From NCBI GenBank assembly GCA_009746045.1, contig RPFO01000312.1, positions 2,041,279 through 2,103,278 on the forward strand: a DNA stretch of 62,000 bases, in the 5' to 3' direction. This DNA comes from Mesostigma viride (taxonomy: Eukaryota > Streptophyta > Mesostigmatophyceae > Mesostigmatales > Mesostigmataceae). The position numbers and the translations under genes were made by a program. Below the pieces are notes generated by a model. That model was not told the DNA's origin. It ran no database searches and saw nothing but the letters and a program-made list of their open reading frames with translations. This document shows, piece after piece, positions 11,512-21,027 of the stretch (its first letter is position 1; every line of letters starts with the position of its first letter).

Positions 11512-12258
11512 TTGTCTCTCGCCGGTGTCTCCACCAACGGTGGAGGGCAAGTGCACTGTGCTCATGAAGAAGCTGGAAGCCATCACCGCCCACACCGAGG
11601 CCCTGGCCACACAGGTCCCGAAGATGGCGGAGCAGACGGCCACAATATTGCACGTCCCAGCCACCCCGGCAGGATGCTGGCGACCTCCCGCCGCTCTCCT
11701 ACGCGGACCTGCTGCGCGGTCAGCGACCGCCTCAACCACCGACGCCATCGCCACGAAGCTCCAGGAGCTGCATGGAGGACCACTGCCAGGCCAACCAACG
11801 GGAGGCCACCGACCGCGCTCGCCGCGAGTGCATGCCGAGTGGTGCTAGCTGCGTCGTTTCCCCCAGAAGCCAGGTGAGACGTCAACCTCCCTTGCTGACG
11901 AGCTCAAGGACCAGCTCCTTACCCTCATGGGCCTGGTACTGAGGTGAGGTAGAACTGCGTGGGTGCCACCGCCTTTCCCACTCACGGGACAAGGCGGCTC
12001 CCCCACCAGTCCTGCTCACCTTCCCCTCCCCGGCGTGAGGACAAGCAGCGGTTCCTCTCTCGTCGCAAGCGGTCGCACGACCTCACCTGGACGCTGGACG
12101 ACGACCTGACCCCCGCTCAGCAGCAGCAGCGACGCGACGTGTGGCCGGAATACCTCCGCCACAAGCAGGACCCCCAGAAGCCAAAGGTGTACTGGAGGGG
12201 CGGGGACCTGATGATCAACTACAAGATCTATGTGGACGCCCCCTGCGGGCTAGAATAG
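11512..12258 (+). pseudogene. LINE ORF1p-like remnant with C-terminal RNA-binding domain
   Basis: The frame at 11525-11848 encodes a coiled-coil-like stretch (KLEAITAHTEALATQV, then KMAEQTATIL). A second frame, ending at 12258, carries REDKQRFLSRRKRSHDL, then LDDDLTPAQQQQRRDVW and KVYWRGGDLMINYK. The order coiled coil, RRM, and 'LDxDLTPAQ..R..VW...FRGG.L' matches L1-type ORF1 proteins. The frame changes between about 11,850 and 11,960 show decay, or sequence errors. No ORF2 follows. This copy is better preserved than the minus-strand relative near 0.5 kb, so the two are probably members of one LINE family. Confidence 0.55.
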
Positions 12259-12929
12259 CTTGAACCCTATAGCTTGTATCCATTGGTAGTCACGTACTGC
12301 CGCTATGGCAGCCATGCTTAGAATGTTTGCCTAGCTGTGCCGAACATACCTAGTCACGTGCACCGCTACACAACCAGCCATGTAGCCTTAGCTTAGTCCT
12401 TGTGCAGCCATGCTACGTCCTGGCTATGCTCAGATCACTTGCCCACGCTCCTTGTTATGCCATGCTCACATGGGTCTTGCATGTTGCACCCACAGATCGT
12501 CAGACCGTTTAGCGTGTCCGATTGCAGCTGTGCATGGCATGCAGGCCTTTGGCATGAAGGAGAATGGGGGTCTCTGCCCTTTCTCCTGTTGTGCACACAC
12601 AGGGATTAAATGCACTCCGGTGCTCCGTGAATCCCCATTGACGGGAGCACGAGTTTAATTAATTAATTAATTAGAGATCGACCCCCCCCCAATACCTCAT
12701 ATGCCCAAAAGCCTAGCGGGTGCAGTAGGGCTGCCACCCCATGGCGATCGGCAGTGCATGGCCACAGCTATTAGGCTTGGAACTCATTCATAGGCATGCA
12801 CCGGTTTGGGAGAAAGGCTTCTCCCGGAGCCTGAGGGCTTTTAGGGGCATACCCAGGGTTCACCCACAAAAACCTGAGGATTATATCCCCCTCTAGTGAT
12901 CGACTAGAGACAATTCCAGCAATGGATGA
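12259..12929. other. No gene seen; short TTAA microsatellite
   Basis: Contains (TTAA)n at about 12655-12674 and otherwise no repeat or ORF I can support. Confidence 0.5.
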
Positions 12930-13083
12930 TGCTCACTACTAGACACTCCCGGCCAGCTAGGCTCGAAACACACGCCCTGATCAAGCAAGCTGAGCTTCCG
13001 GCCCCATGCACCGTCTAGGTCATGTAGTCGCTCTACTACACGTAAGCCAGCCATAATTTCAATGCACAAGGCCACACATTTCC
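12930..13083 (+). repeat. Inverted repeat F, left arm (partner 14496-14642)
   Basis: About 150 bp whose reverse complement lies at 14496-14642, with small indels. Landmarks are ACACTCCCGGCCAGYTAGG and CGTAAGCCAGCCATAATTTC. The arms are 1.4 kb apart and enclose repeats A, B, C and G. They could be the ends of a composite or foldback element, but no target duplication is evident. Confidence 0.85.
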
Positions 13084-13107
13084 ATTATATATCTAATTGG
13101 GAACATA

Positions 13108-13249
13108 ACTCCGTTGGGAGTATATGTAGCCCATATCCCAGAGAAGGGGCATATATGGCTTTTAATACATTCTAAGCTACTTCCTGCAAGGGTGGGAATG
13201 TAAACGACACTTGCTCTCTAGGTGCAGCAAGGGCACCTGCACCACCATG
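13108..13249 (+). repeat. Dispersed repeat C, copy 2
   Basis: Same orientation as 2993-3130. See that entry for landmarks. Confidence 0.8.
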
Positions 13250-13411
13250 ATCTTGAACATCAGAGACCAGCCCAACTAAGGCGGGGGCCCGTCATGGGGT
13301 GGAAGATGATTATGGCTATACAAGGCTAGGGCATGGCTTCTCAACAGAGACTGACTCTCTGCATAGGCAGAGCGTGGCTAAATTCAACATCCATGGGGGT
13401 CCCATTATAGG

Positions 13412-13675
13412 GTTAAAATTAAAATTAAATAATAATATGTCTCCGTTGGGAGATCATGTAGCACATATTCCTTGCTGGATGGATGGAGGTGGGCGAAGCC
13501 GCGTAATTGAACGAACCTAACTAAGCTATCTAGTCTACTAGAAAAATCCAAACTACACTATTCAGCAAAACACCCTTTCCGCTTGGGGGGAGGGGGCTTG
13601 CCCACAGGGGCTGGCGTGTGAGCCTTCAGCCTTGACAATCTTCTGCCACCATTATGTATAGGCATGGCTTGGCTA
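13412..13675 (+). repeat. Dispersed repeat G, copy 1 (partner 55502-55752)
   Basis: Begins with AAAATTAAAATTAAAT, then CTCCGTTGGGAGATCATG, and ends near TTGACAATCTTC. A similar segment with indels lies 42 kb away at 55502-55752 in the same orientation. The GTTGGGAG motif is also present in repeat C, so C and G may be parts of one family. Confidence 0.75.
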
Positions 13676-13783
13676 AATGGTGAAGGCGGCATCCATGGGG
13701 GCCATATTATGGGCGCACATGCGCGTAGGCTTGTATAGCTACATATATATTCCACCTTGTGCCGCTGGCGTGATCCTTGGATG

Positions 13784-13897
13784 TCTGTGTCAGATTACTA
13801 TTAATTTCTTCAGGGTTATTCTCCCAGTTATCGGGTTTTTCCTTATGTTGCATGCCTATCTCACCTCCGTAATCTATCATTCTCAATGAATATATAT
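13784..13897 (-). repeat. Dispersed repeat B, copy 2 (inverted)
   Basis: Reverse complement of 11347-11460. Here it lies immediately 5' of repeat A, so the relative orientation of A and B differs between the two loci. Confidence 0.9.
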
Positions 13898-13901
13898 TCC
13901 A

Positions 13902-14180
13902 CTGGACCTGGAGGGCCAGCGGGCCCCATGGTCGGCGCGGACCTGGACGTCATATTGGCGTCAGCGCTTGTCGGTGGCGCTGACTCGGGCCATGGCTGAC
14001 ATCATGCTCCACCGTACGCGGGCTGATTTTGCGGTGCAGCAGGGCTATTAGGTTCCTCCCGTTAGGCGTTTCCATTGGTCTTTTCGTAGTATAGAGCTTT
14101 GACATGGCTCTGTATATAGGTTTATAGCTGGGCGTTTGCTTTGGTTTGAGTGATTTCACTCTGCTGTAAGTAATTATATT
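13902..14180 (+). repeat. Dispersed repeat A, copy 2 (279 bp)
   Basis: Ungapped copy of 11062-11340. It starts inside the ORF at CTGGACCTGGAGG and keeps its last codons up to VQQGY, with one Arg-to-His change, and its 3' flank. This is consistent with a 5'-truncated insertion. Confidence 0.92.
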
Positions 14181-14376
14181 TTTATAATATATATCAGTCC
14201 ACCCCATATGACATGCCGGCCTTCTAGGCCAGTACTCCCCACGCCGCCCCGTGTGTGCCTGATCGGGATGCATGACCCATCATGGTGGTGCAGGTGCACC
14301 TTGTGCACCCAGAGCAGGTGCTAGTTTACATCCTACACCTGCAGGTTGTAGCCCAGACTGTATCTAAAACCCATAG

Positions 14377-14433
14377 ATCAAGGAGACAACCAGCGCAGGC
14401 CAGAAATCGGGAGAATCCGGACCATGGTAGCTC
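14377..14433 (-). repeat. 57-bp dispersed repeat D, copy 2 (inverted)
   Basis: Reverse complement of 3407-3463, with sharp ends at ATCAAGGAGACAACC and ACCATGGTAGCTC. Confidence 0.85.
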
Positions 14434-14495
14434 TAGCCTGCCGTTATCTTGTCCGCGTGTTCGAGTCGTTCAGGATGATGAAGATGAATGGTGAT

Positions 14496-14642
14496 GGAAA
14501 TGTGTATCCTTGTGCATTGAAATTATGGCTGGCTTACGTGTAGAGCGACTAGATGACCTAGACGGTGGGGCCGGAAACAGCATGCTTGATCAGGGCGTGT
14601 GTTTCGAGCCTAACTGGCCGGGAGTGTCTAGTGGTGAGCACC
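14496..14642 (-). repeat. Inverted repeat F, right arm
   Basis: Reverse complement of 12930-13083. Confidence 0.85.
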
Positions 14643-14978
14643 AGTGCTGCGATCGCTCTCCCACCATTTACGAGGAAATACCCGCAAATGGAAAACCACT
14701 GAAAAGGTCTAGCTAGTCAGTCATTACGTTAGCCATGCCATGATTCCAAACGTCCAAGAACTGCACACGGTGCAAAGGCAAAAATCCGGAGGACAGCACT
14801 TTCAAATGTGCGGCGGGAACCAAAAGCCCGTGTATGCTAGAAAACATCGTGTTGCTGCAGCGACGTGACGATGTGGACAACGAATCCAGTGCCAAGCTCG
14901 GAACGGCCGCAAAGGAGATCTGGCATCACAGGGTTCAGATGTGCGGAGATCCTACACACACAGATCTCGAATGATTTA
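14643..14978. other. No gene seen
   Basis: Short ORFs only. No motif or repeat partner was found inside the window. Confidence 0.45.
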
Positions 14979-15064
14979 TCTAGTACAAATCCGAATGGCT
15001 TGCATCACTCCCCGGAAAGGAGAACTTTTGCGGTTGGACTGTAGGTGTCGGTTGGCAATGCCTT
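14979..15064 (+). repeat. Dispersed repeat H, copy 1 (partner 60960-61046)
   Basis: Starts TCTAGTACAAATCCGAA, includes GCTTGCATCACTCCCCGG, and ends TTGGCAATGCC. The partner at 60960 begins exactly at the outer edge of a 586-bp LTR. Confidence 0.88.
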
Positions 15065-15438
15065 AGGATCAGGAGATGTCCGTCCTATAGTCAGAAAAAG
15101 TTGGTGCAAGAGGTCCCCAGTTCGATTCCGGCCAGGATTCATTTGCAGATCGCGTTTTCCGCGGTCCGGCACTGAACGCAAATGGTTTTCACCTTTGCGG
15201 CGTGCCAAATCAGAAAATACTACGCAATCCAGACGGTCCACGACCTGCTTGTAGAGCTTGTGCCAAGGGGCAGCACCGAACGCTATGTTTGGGGCATGAT
15301 GCAAATGATATTTGTAACTTTTGTGTACTTATTTTTCTAAAGATATTAGCATAGTACTCCGTGGCATGCCCATGCACATGACACACACGTACTTGCTTGC
15401 TTATGGGCCAGACCTAGCTAGGCTGCATCAACATCCTA
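15065..15438. other. No gene; tRNA B-box-like word
   Basis: AGTTCGATTCCGGCC at about 15118-15132 resembles an RNA polymerase III B box, but no A box at proper spacing and no cloverleaf can be built. A minus-strand 99-codon frame contains the PGRNRTGDL string that such B-box sequence gives when translated. It may be a remnant of a tRNA-derived SINE. Confidence 0.35.
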
Positions 15439-15545
15439 ATGTGCGGATGCCACTGGCATCCGCACATCAATCGGCCTAAACGGTTTTAGCCGATCGGCTA
15501 AAACCTGTAGACGTGGCATCCATCGATGGATGGCACGTCTACAGG
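15439..15545. repeat. Three consecutive palindromes
   Basis: 15439-15467 is a perfect 14-bp inverted repeat around one base (ATGTGCGGATGCCA, C, TGGCATCCGCACAT). 15482-15505 is a perfect 24-bp palindrome with no spacer (GGTTTTAGCCGA and its complement). 15504-15545 is a 42-bp palindrome with one mismatched pair, starting CCTGTAGACGTG and centred on ATCGAT. The second and third share two bases. Each could extrude as a cruciform or fold as an RNA hairpin. Confidence 0.97.
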
Positions 15546-16291
15546 TCAGTATACATGCATCCACAGCCTGCGTAGGGATCCTCATAACGTGATTCCACTC
15601 TTAAACATTCTGATCATTTCCCGTGCATGCACGTAACAGTAAACTTCTGCATATGGTGGTCGCGGCTCTGTTGTATATACGTGGCACCTCCGGCCATGTA
15701 ACACAATCGACCTGCCAACACGCCGTACTCAACATTGCGCGTGCAGAACGCGGATCGATCTAGCAAAGAACTTACATCACAATGCGTCGAGTCAATCAGT
15801 CACAGCTAATTTGATATCTCCTCATGTATACTAAGTGAGACAACTATTCGTTTCTGGACGCATGCGCAGTACGCGTTGATTGATTTCCGCGTAGCATCCA
15901 AACCATGTAGGCGCCACAATTGTATCATGCATTAGAAACGAGCTAGAGGATGCATGGGGGGGGCTGCGTGGACATGTGCACATCATGGGCAGGCTAGCTA
16001 GACTTATCTCATACAAGCGTGGCCATGGCTGGGGTGGGGTGGGGGGGAGCTACACAAGACAAACTTCGATTACTTGTAAATAGGTGTTAAGGTAGCCCAC
16101 CCAATCCCACCTCGAACTCATGATGAGTTGGGCAGGCTTCTCAAGCCTCCCAACGGCAATTTATATTTACGCAACAGTTATCTACGCAAGTTAGATTACA
16201 TTGAACATACCGGCAACTGGCCAGTCTCTCAGTACATCTACCGTACACGGCTCCCAACAGGACTGCGTGTATTATAGAGCGACCGCTCCTC
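15546..16291. other. No gene seen; possible 3' flank of the minus-strand ORF
   Basis: TTACA at 16196-16200, read as TGTAA on the minus strand, lies about 92 bp past the stop of the 542-codon ORF. TGTAA is the common polyadenylation signal in chlorophyte algae, so this could end that transcript. The motif is short and may be chance. Confidence 0.3.
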
Positions 16292-17920
16292 TCAATCTAC
16301 CTGGTAATCACCAGACCACCAGTTTAGCACATACCGCAACCCCACGTGCACGTACGGCAGCATATGCTGCGCCGCCATGACCGCTGCCTGCGTGCCCTTG
16401 CCCGGCCACAACAGCGTGCCCACGGGCGTGAGCACGACCAACACCACGTACAACGTGGTCTGCTGCGCCGCAGCCCCTCGCACGCTCTTCACCCAGGCAC
16501 TCGCCAGGAACCGTCGCCGTGCGCCAGAATCATCCGCACATTCCACAGGCACCTGCGGGAATGCCAGCACCTCGGACATCAGCAGAAGCGGCCGGAGGTC
16601 ACCCCATCGGGCGCGCGACTCAACGGGGCACTCATCACACTCCTCCCCCTCATTGTCGTTGTTGCGATCACCACAGGCAACATGAGCATTGCTGCCCTGC
16701 GCCCTCCCTCCTCGGCCCTTGCCCTGGCCGCCGCCACCACCGCGGCCACTGGTGGTGGTAGCGCCAGAATCATAGCCGGCGCTGGTACCCGTGTTGCGGC
16801 CGCAGCAGCGGTGACGGCGGCGGCACGCTTGCAGCACGTGATGCGTCTCCACGGCGAGACACGCGGCGGTCTGGGACGCGACGGTGACGAGGAAAGAAGA
16901 GGCGGGGTTGAGCAGATGGGCCCATGCGCCAGTCTTGGCCATCGCCGCTGCGCAGCCGAGCCGGGAAAACCCTTTCTGATTGATTTTCCGGTAGGCTGAC
17001 TCCGAGACGGTTTTGGTCAACTTGACCCATGTGGTCGGCTCGAGGAGCTGAGCTGCCACCAAGCACTCCAACGTGCGCTCTAGGGCGCGGCGGGCCGTGA
17101 TCTCGCTGAGTTCGCGGAGACCTGAGCAGGTGGCGCGCGCTGCCAGCCGCAGCGTGTAGTCCCATGCCACGAGCGGGTCCTCTAGTTCTATCGATTGTGC
17201 GGCCTCCTTCAGCTCGTCAAACCGCAGCCCAATGTGGATGATCGCGTTGCGGAGGAAAGTGCGCACCAGGTTGGGCCACTGCCATAGCTCCGCGATCGTC
17301 TTCTGCTTCATCACTTTGATTCTACCGCCCGACACAAAGCGGGTCGTGTGCACGTCGGAGCCGGGCATGTACACGAGGTACAAGAGGGGGCGGAAGAGCC
17401 GACTTAGGAGGCGTTGTAGACCTCCGGCCATCCCGGATGAGGCTGACTCGGAGGGGACCAAGGCTTTTTTCATCTCGCCGGAAACGCCGGCGCGGACCGC
17501 GGCATCGCAGTCGGCGACCTCGCCCGAGAACGCGGAGGACGGCCTGCGAACGGACGTGGGTGCCGGTTCGGGGGTGATGGGATCGCTGACGCGGGGTCCC
17601 TGCCAGAGCAGGCCATTACTATTGCTGGCGGCTATAGGCACGCGTTCGTTTGCACCGGGTCCGTGACTAGAGTGCCCGTCGCAGTCGGAGATTAGAAACG
17701 GCAAGTAATGGTCCGCGACTGGTCCTCCCCACGCATGGCGGCGCTGCTTCGTCGACCTGGTGCTGATGTATGCGGACAAGAGTGACGATGACTCCTCTCG
17801 CAGGTAAATATCATAGACAGTTGTCCGACCAACGAAGTGGTCATTAATCTCGTCCAGCAATCCCGCAATGCCATCTTCACGAGAAAGGCGTTTCCCGATC
17901 ATTTTGCCCCGCTGATGCAC
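16292..17920 (-). CDS. Hypothetical protein, 542 codons, unrecognised
   Basis: An uninterrupted minus-strand frame from ATG at 17920 to TGA at 16292-16294. It is the only long ORF in the window without retroelement motifs. Residues 1-60 are charged and mixed. A hydrophobic or aromatic stretch follows near 165-185 (LLSRLFRPLLYLVYMPG). The middle (about 205-330) is leucine-rich and helical with LWQWPNLVRTFLRNAI and LVAWDYTLRLAARAT. A Gly-rich low-complexity linker at about 395-415 is followed by an acidic Cys pair (ECDEC). Two hydrophobic segments near the C terminus (TTLYVVLVVLTPVGTLLW and the following MLPYVHVGLRYVLNWW) could be membrane-spanning. I see no catalytic motif and cannot name a family. 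An intron-containing gene with this as one exon, or an ORF from an unknown element, are both possible. GC content is higher than in the flanks. Confidence 0.45.
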   Translation of the reverse strand: MHQRGKMIGKRLSREDGIAGLLDEINDHFVGRTTVYDIYLREESSSLLSAYISTRSTKQRRHAWGGPVADHYLPFLISDCDGHSSHGPGANERVPIAASNSNGLLWQGPRVSDPITPEPAPTSVRRPSSAFSGEVADCDAAVRAGVSGEMKKALVPSESASSGMAGGLQRLLSRLFRPLLYLVYMPGSDVHTTRFVSGGRIKVMKQKTIAELWQWPNLVRTFLRNAIIHIGLRFDELKEAAQSIELEDPLVAWDYTLRLAARATCSGLRELSEITARRALERTLECLVAAQLLEPTTWVKLTKTVSESAYRKINQKGFSRLGCAAAMAKTGAWAHLLNPASSFLVTVASQTAACLAVETHHVLQACRRRHRCCGRNTGTSAGYDSGATTTSGRGGGGGQGKGRGGRAQGSNAHVACGDRNNDNEGEECDECPVESRARWGDLRPLLLMSEVLAFPQVPVECADDSGARRRFLASAWVKSVRGAAAQQTTLYVVLVVLTPVGTLLWPGKGTQAAVMAAQHMLPYVHVGLRYVLNWWSGDYQVD

Positions 17921-18469
17921 GGTGGGAGGTCTCGGAGTAAAGGTAATTAGACCAAAAATGACGCTAGTGCACGCCGCTAGGCGAAAATTTCTGCTAGAAC
18001 GCGGTCATACTGCCGCCAAAGCAATGCCTATGGGCATCCCACTTCGCTGCACACGACGACCAGCAGTCCTGGGCCTTCGGCATCGCATTGGCGCGCGCGC
18101 ACAAATATATGAGGCCCCATGCACGCACCGTGAAATGGGGCTACGCTTGGCTCGAAAGCAAAGCTTCCTGAGATTTCTGCAACAAGGCAATTTGGAGTGA
18201 GGAAATCCTGCTACGAGGCTGCAACCGCCATAGCATTTGCCATATTTTGTGGCCAGACGTCACGTCGACTCCTTACAGTACTGTACTGTACAGTATCTTA
18301 CAGTACTGTAGGTTTGAGAGGGCGCGATTCGCCACGGAGCCCTAGGGTGGCTTGCCGAATGAGGAACGGAGTAGGTTTGCTTATGCTGCCAGACACGCAC
18401 CACCATCAGGCGCGTCGCGTCGCGTCGCCTCGCGTCGCCTCGCGTCGCCTTGTCCCTCTAGAGTGACTT
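17921..18469. other. No gene; short CGCGTCGCCT repeats beside element 1
   Basis: Near 18280-18310 TACAGTACTGTA palindromic words overlap. At about 18411-18450 CGCGTCGCCT occurs in tandem just before the target site of element 1. Nothing codes here. Confidence 0.5.
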
Positions 18470-18901
18470 TGTTAGTAGTGAGAAAACAATGTTTGCCACA
18501 AAGTTTTACTTTATTTCACTCAGATAAAAATAAGTCTCAGTCGGCAGCTGGCCGGCTGCTAGTTCCACCACAGGAGTGTGTGAGGTGTGAGGCACTAAGA
18601 GGGCAAACAAGGTGCGTAGCTTCGCCTTTTAAACAATTCCAGGCTCAGCTACTGGGTAGCAGTTATGATCTACCTACAACGTGGCCACACCAAACCGGTT
18701 CTTTTCTGACTGTGTGGCAGTTACAATCATAACGTGATCTCAAGCCAACCATTCACAACCAAAGTTCAAGGTCAGTCACAGAATGACTGGGTCACTTATG
18801 GAACAGAACTTAAACATGCGGCACATGCCCGTTCATGTAGTCCAGAGCTAGCACTAAACTATAAGTACTAGTTTCAGGCAGGTGTGTCGATACTTCTGAC
18901 A
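18470..18901 (-). repeat. Element 1 3' LTR
   Basis: 432 bp, plus-strand ends TGTTAG and CTGACA. It differs from the 5' LTR at position 7 of the plus-strand reading (T here, G there). Confidence 0.97.
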
Positions 18902-18910
18902 CCCCCCTTA
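18902..18910 (-). promoter_or_regulatory. Element 1 polypurine tract
   Basis: On the minus strand TAAGGGGGG directly precedes the 3' LTR (TGTCAG). This is the standard plus-strand DNA primer site of LTR retrotransposons. Confidence 0.85.
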
Positions 18911-19042
18911 CTCGGCACACAGGCCGGAAAACAAACTCAAGCAAGCCAGAACAAATGTTCACTAAAAGAACTGTAGTATGGGACCAGTGTCACAGGCTAG
19001 CAAGTGTGTCCTTATGTTGTCTCATCACTAATTGCCAGTAAC

Positions 19043-19345
19043 TCAAATACCCAACAACTTGTGTCTGAGCTCCACAAAACGTGGCTCAGGTAGTGCCTTG
19101 GTGAGCATGTCGGCGATCATCGCTGCCCCAGGAAGGTGAGACACCTGAACGGTGCCATCCGCGACCTTCGCGCGAATGTAGTGGTACTTGACGTCGATGT
19201 GCTTGGTACGCCGAGGGTGAACAGGGTCTCGTGACAGAGCCACAGCACCAGTGTTGTCGCAAAACACCTGAATTGGCCCTGAGGCCGGGTCACCCAACTC
19301 CTTGGTGATGGTGAGAAGGGGACCACCTGCTGCGTGACACCGCAC
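19043..19345 (-). CDS. Element 1 RNase H C-terminal part
   Basis: Continuation of the polyprotein in a third frame. It contains VFCDNTGAVALS (RNase H catalytic Asp region), the copia hallmark KHIDVKYHYIR and DMLTKAL, and ends at a stop near 19043. It joins the preceding frame at a CCCC run near 19318-19321, where a -1 shift puts PLLTITKELG in phase. On its own it is only a C-terminal fragment, so it should be read with 19117-21027. Confidence 0.9.
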   Translation of the reverse strand: MRCHAAGGPLLTITKELGDPASGPIQVFCDNTGAVALSRDPVHPRRTKHIDVKYHYIRAKVADGTVQVSHLPGAAMIADMLTKALPEPRFVELRHKLLGI

Positions 19346-21027
19346 AGGGCCATGTACTCGGCCTCACAGGTGGACAGGGCTGGAGTGGGCTGCTTGCGAC
19401 TGGTCCACTCCACCGCAGCACCGCGGTACATGACCACGTTGCCAGTGATTGACTTGCGGTCCACAGGATCGTTTGCCCAGTCGGCATCCGAGTAGGCCAC
19501 CAGCCCCCCCTGCCCCGAGTAGGACAGACCCAGGTCCTTGGTGTGTACCGCGTACTGAAGCACCCGGCGTGCCAGCCCAAGGTCGCTTACAGTAGGGTTT
19601 TTCATATTCTGAGTCAGCAGGTTGACTGCGAATGCCAGGTCAGGCCGAGTGCATCCCATCGCATACAGGAGTGCCCCGGTGATCGCTTGGTAGACGCGAG
19701 TGTCGTCCGCGTTGAGAAGCCCCCCCTCACCACGGGGGGTGTTGGGGACGACGGGCGTCTTCACCGCCCGTGGGGAGACCCCAAAGCGCTCAGCGAGGGC
19801 CTCCAGATACGGGCCTTGGTGCAGAAAAACTGTGCGCGCCGGCGGGTCGAGGACCAGGGAGACCCCCAGAAAGAGGGAGGGGGCATCCGTCTCGGTGATC
19901 TGGAAGCGCTGGGACACCCGTTGGGTCCACTGCGATAGCCACTCCGCCGAGGAGTGGGAGACCAGGAGATCGTCGACATGGACGAAGGCAAAACCACCAA
20001 CATACAGGAACAGACACGTGTCCGTGGTGCTCTGGACAGCGCCAGTCTCATGGATGAGGTAGTCCCGGAGCGTGTGGTGCCAGTTCCGGGGCGCCTGTTT
20101 GAGCCCATAGAGGCTCCGCCGGAGGCGCCAGAGGTACGTTTGGCCAGTGGGGTCGCGCTCCTCAAAGCCCTTGGGGGGAAGGACATACACGTCCTCCTCC
20201 AACTCAGCATAGAGGAACGCGGTGCGGACATCCAGCTGCCGGATGGGGTGGCCAGCAGTGCCAGCACGAGCCAAGCCCAGGCGCACGGTGGCAGCACGGA
20301 CGGTGGGAGCAAAAGTCTCACCGAAATCAATGCCCTCGCGCTGTGCAAACCCCTTGCACACAAACCGGGCCTTGCACCGCCCATCAGCTTTCTGGGCGAA
20401 GACCCACTTGGTGGGTAGGAGCTTGGCACCGCGCGGAAGATCACGCATATGCAGAAGCTCGTAAACCTGGTGCTCCTGGAGGCTGGCCAGCTCACTCTCC
20501 ATGGCCGTGCGCCATTCCGGCAAGGCAAGGGCGGCAGCGGGAGAGGAGGGCACGGACGCAGGCTGGCTATGAAAAGCAGCAGCGAAGCACAGGTCAGCGA
20601 CAAGTGAGTGATGCGCGTGGATCCGTGCAGCCTTGGTGACAGGTTGATCCGGCCAGGAAGAAAGTGCGTCATCCAATACATCATCGCCCCCGAAACCAGG
20701 GGGAGCGGGGGTGTTACTGCCATGAGAAAGGTCGCCACACAAGGCAGCACCACGGGAACCCCACACGGGGAGGAGACCTGCAGAGGCACCAGGGGACGCC
20801 GGAGGAGAATAGCCGGTGCTGTCAGCCGTGCTCTCCAGGTCAACCGAGGTACTCAAATGCGGCGGAGGCATCCCCGCCCCGGCGTGTTCATATGACGCCG
20901 CAGAACGCGAGTGGCCAGAGGCCTGTCCGCGCAACAGAGGGGCATGCTGTCGAGCATCTGACACGGTGAGGTAAGATGTCGGCGCCGAGGCAGGAGCCGG
21001 AGCCGTCGGAGCATGGCCGTTCCGCAC
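19117..21027 (-). CDS. Element 1 reverse transcriptase and RNase H
   Basis: A 636-codon frame. RT starts near residue 185 with KWVFAQKADGRCKARFV. The first catalytic Asp is in RQLDVRTAFLYAELEEDV (D266). The YxDD box is HVDD (350-353, context FVHVDDLLV). SLYGLKQAPRNW is the conserved copia block. RNase H follows with SDADWAND (about 513-520) and the Glu of STCEAEYMA (about 555). The frame lacks its own start. It is reached by a -1 shift from the gag-integrase frame at the CCCCC run (21056-21060) and continues after another shift in the 19043-19345 frame. The length and order are normal for Ty1/copia. The RT copies packaged RNA into DNA inside virus-like particles. Confidence 0.95.
   Translation of the reverse strand: MRNGHAPTAPAPASAPTSYLTVSDARQHAPLLRGQASGHSRSAASYEHAGAGMPPPHLSTSVDLESTADSTGYSPPASPGASAGLLPVWGSRGAALCGDLSHGSNTPAPPGFGGDDVLDDALSSWPDQPVTKAARIHAHHSLVADLCFAAAFHSQPASVPSSPAAALALPEWRTAMESELASLQEHQVYELLHMRDLPRGAKLLPTKWVFAQKADGRCKARFVCKGFAQREGIDFGETFAPTVRAATVRLGLARAGTAGHPIRQLDVRTAFLYAELEEDVYVLPPKGFEERDPTGQTYLWRLRRSLYGLKQAPRNWHHTLRDYLIHETGAVQSTTDTCLFLYVGGFAFVHVDDLLVSHSSAEWLSQWTQRVSQRFQITETDAPSLFLGVSLVLDPPARTVFLHQGPYLEALAERFGVSPRAVKTPVVPNTPRGEGGLLNADDTRVYQAITGALLYAMGCTRPDLAFAVNLLTQNMKNPTVSDLGLARRVLQYAVHTKDLGLSYSGQGGLVAYSDADWANDPVDRKSITGNVVMYRGAAVEWTSRKQPTPALSTCEAEYMALCGVTQQVVPFSPSPRSWVTRPQGQFRCFATTLVLWLCHETLFTLGVPSTSTSSTTTFARRSRMAPFRCLTFLGQR

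Noticed and set aside
12930-14642. Single transposon bounded by the inverted repeats F
   Set aside because: The arms are about 150 bp and imperfect, no target duplication is visible, and the interior is made of repeats found separately elsewhere.
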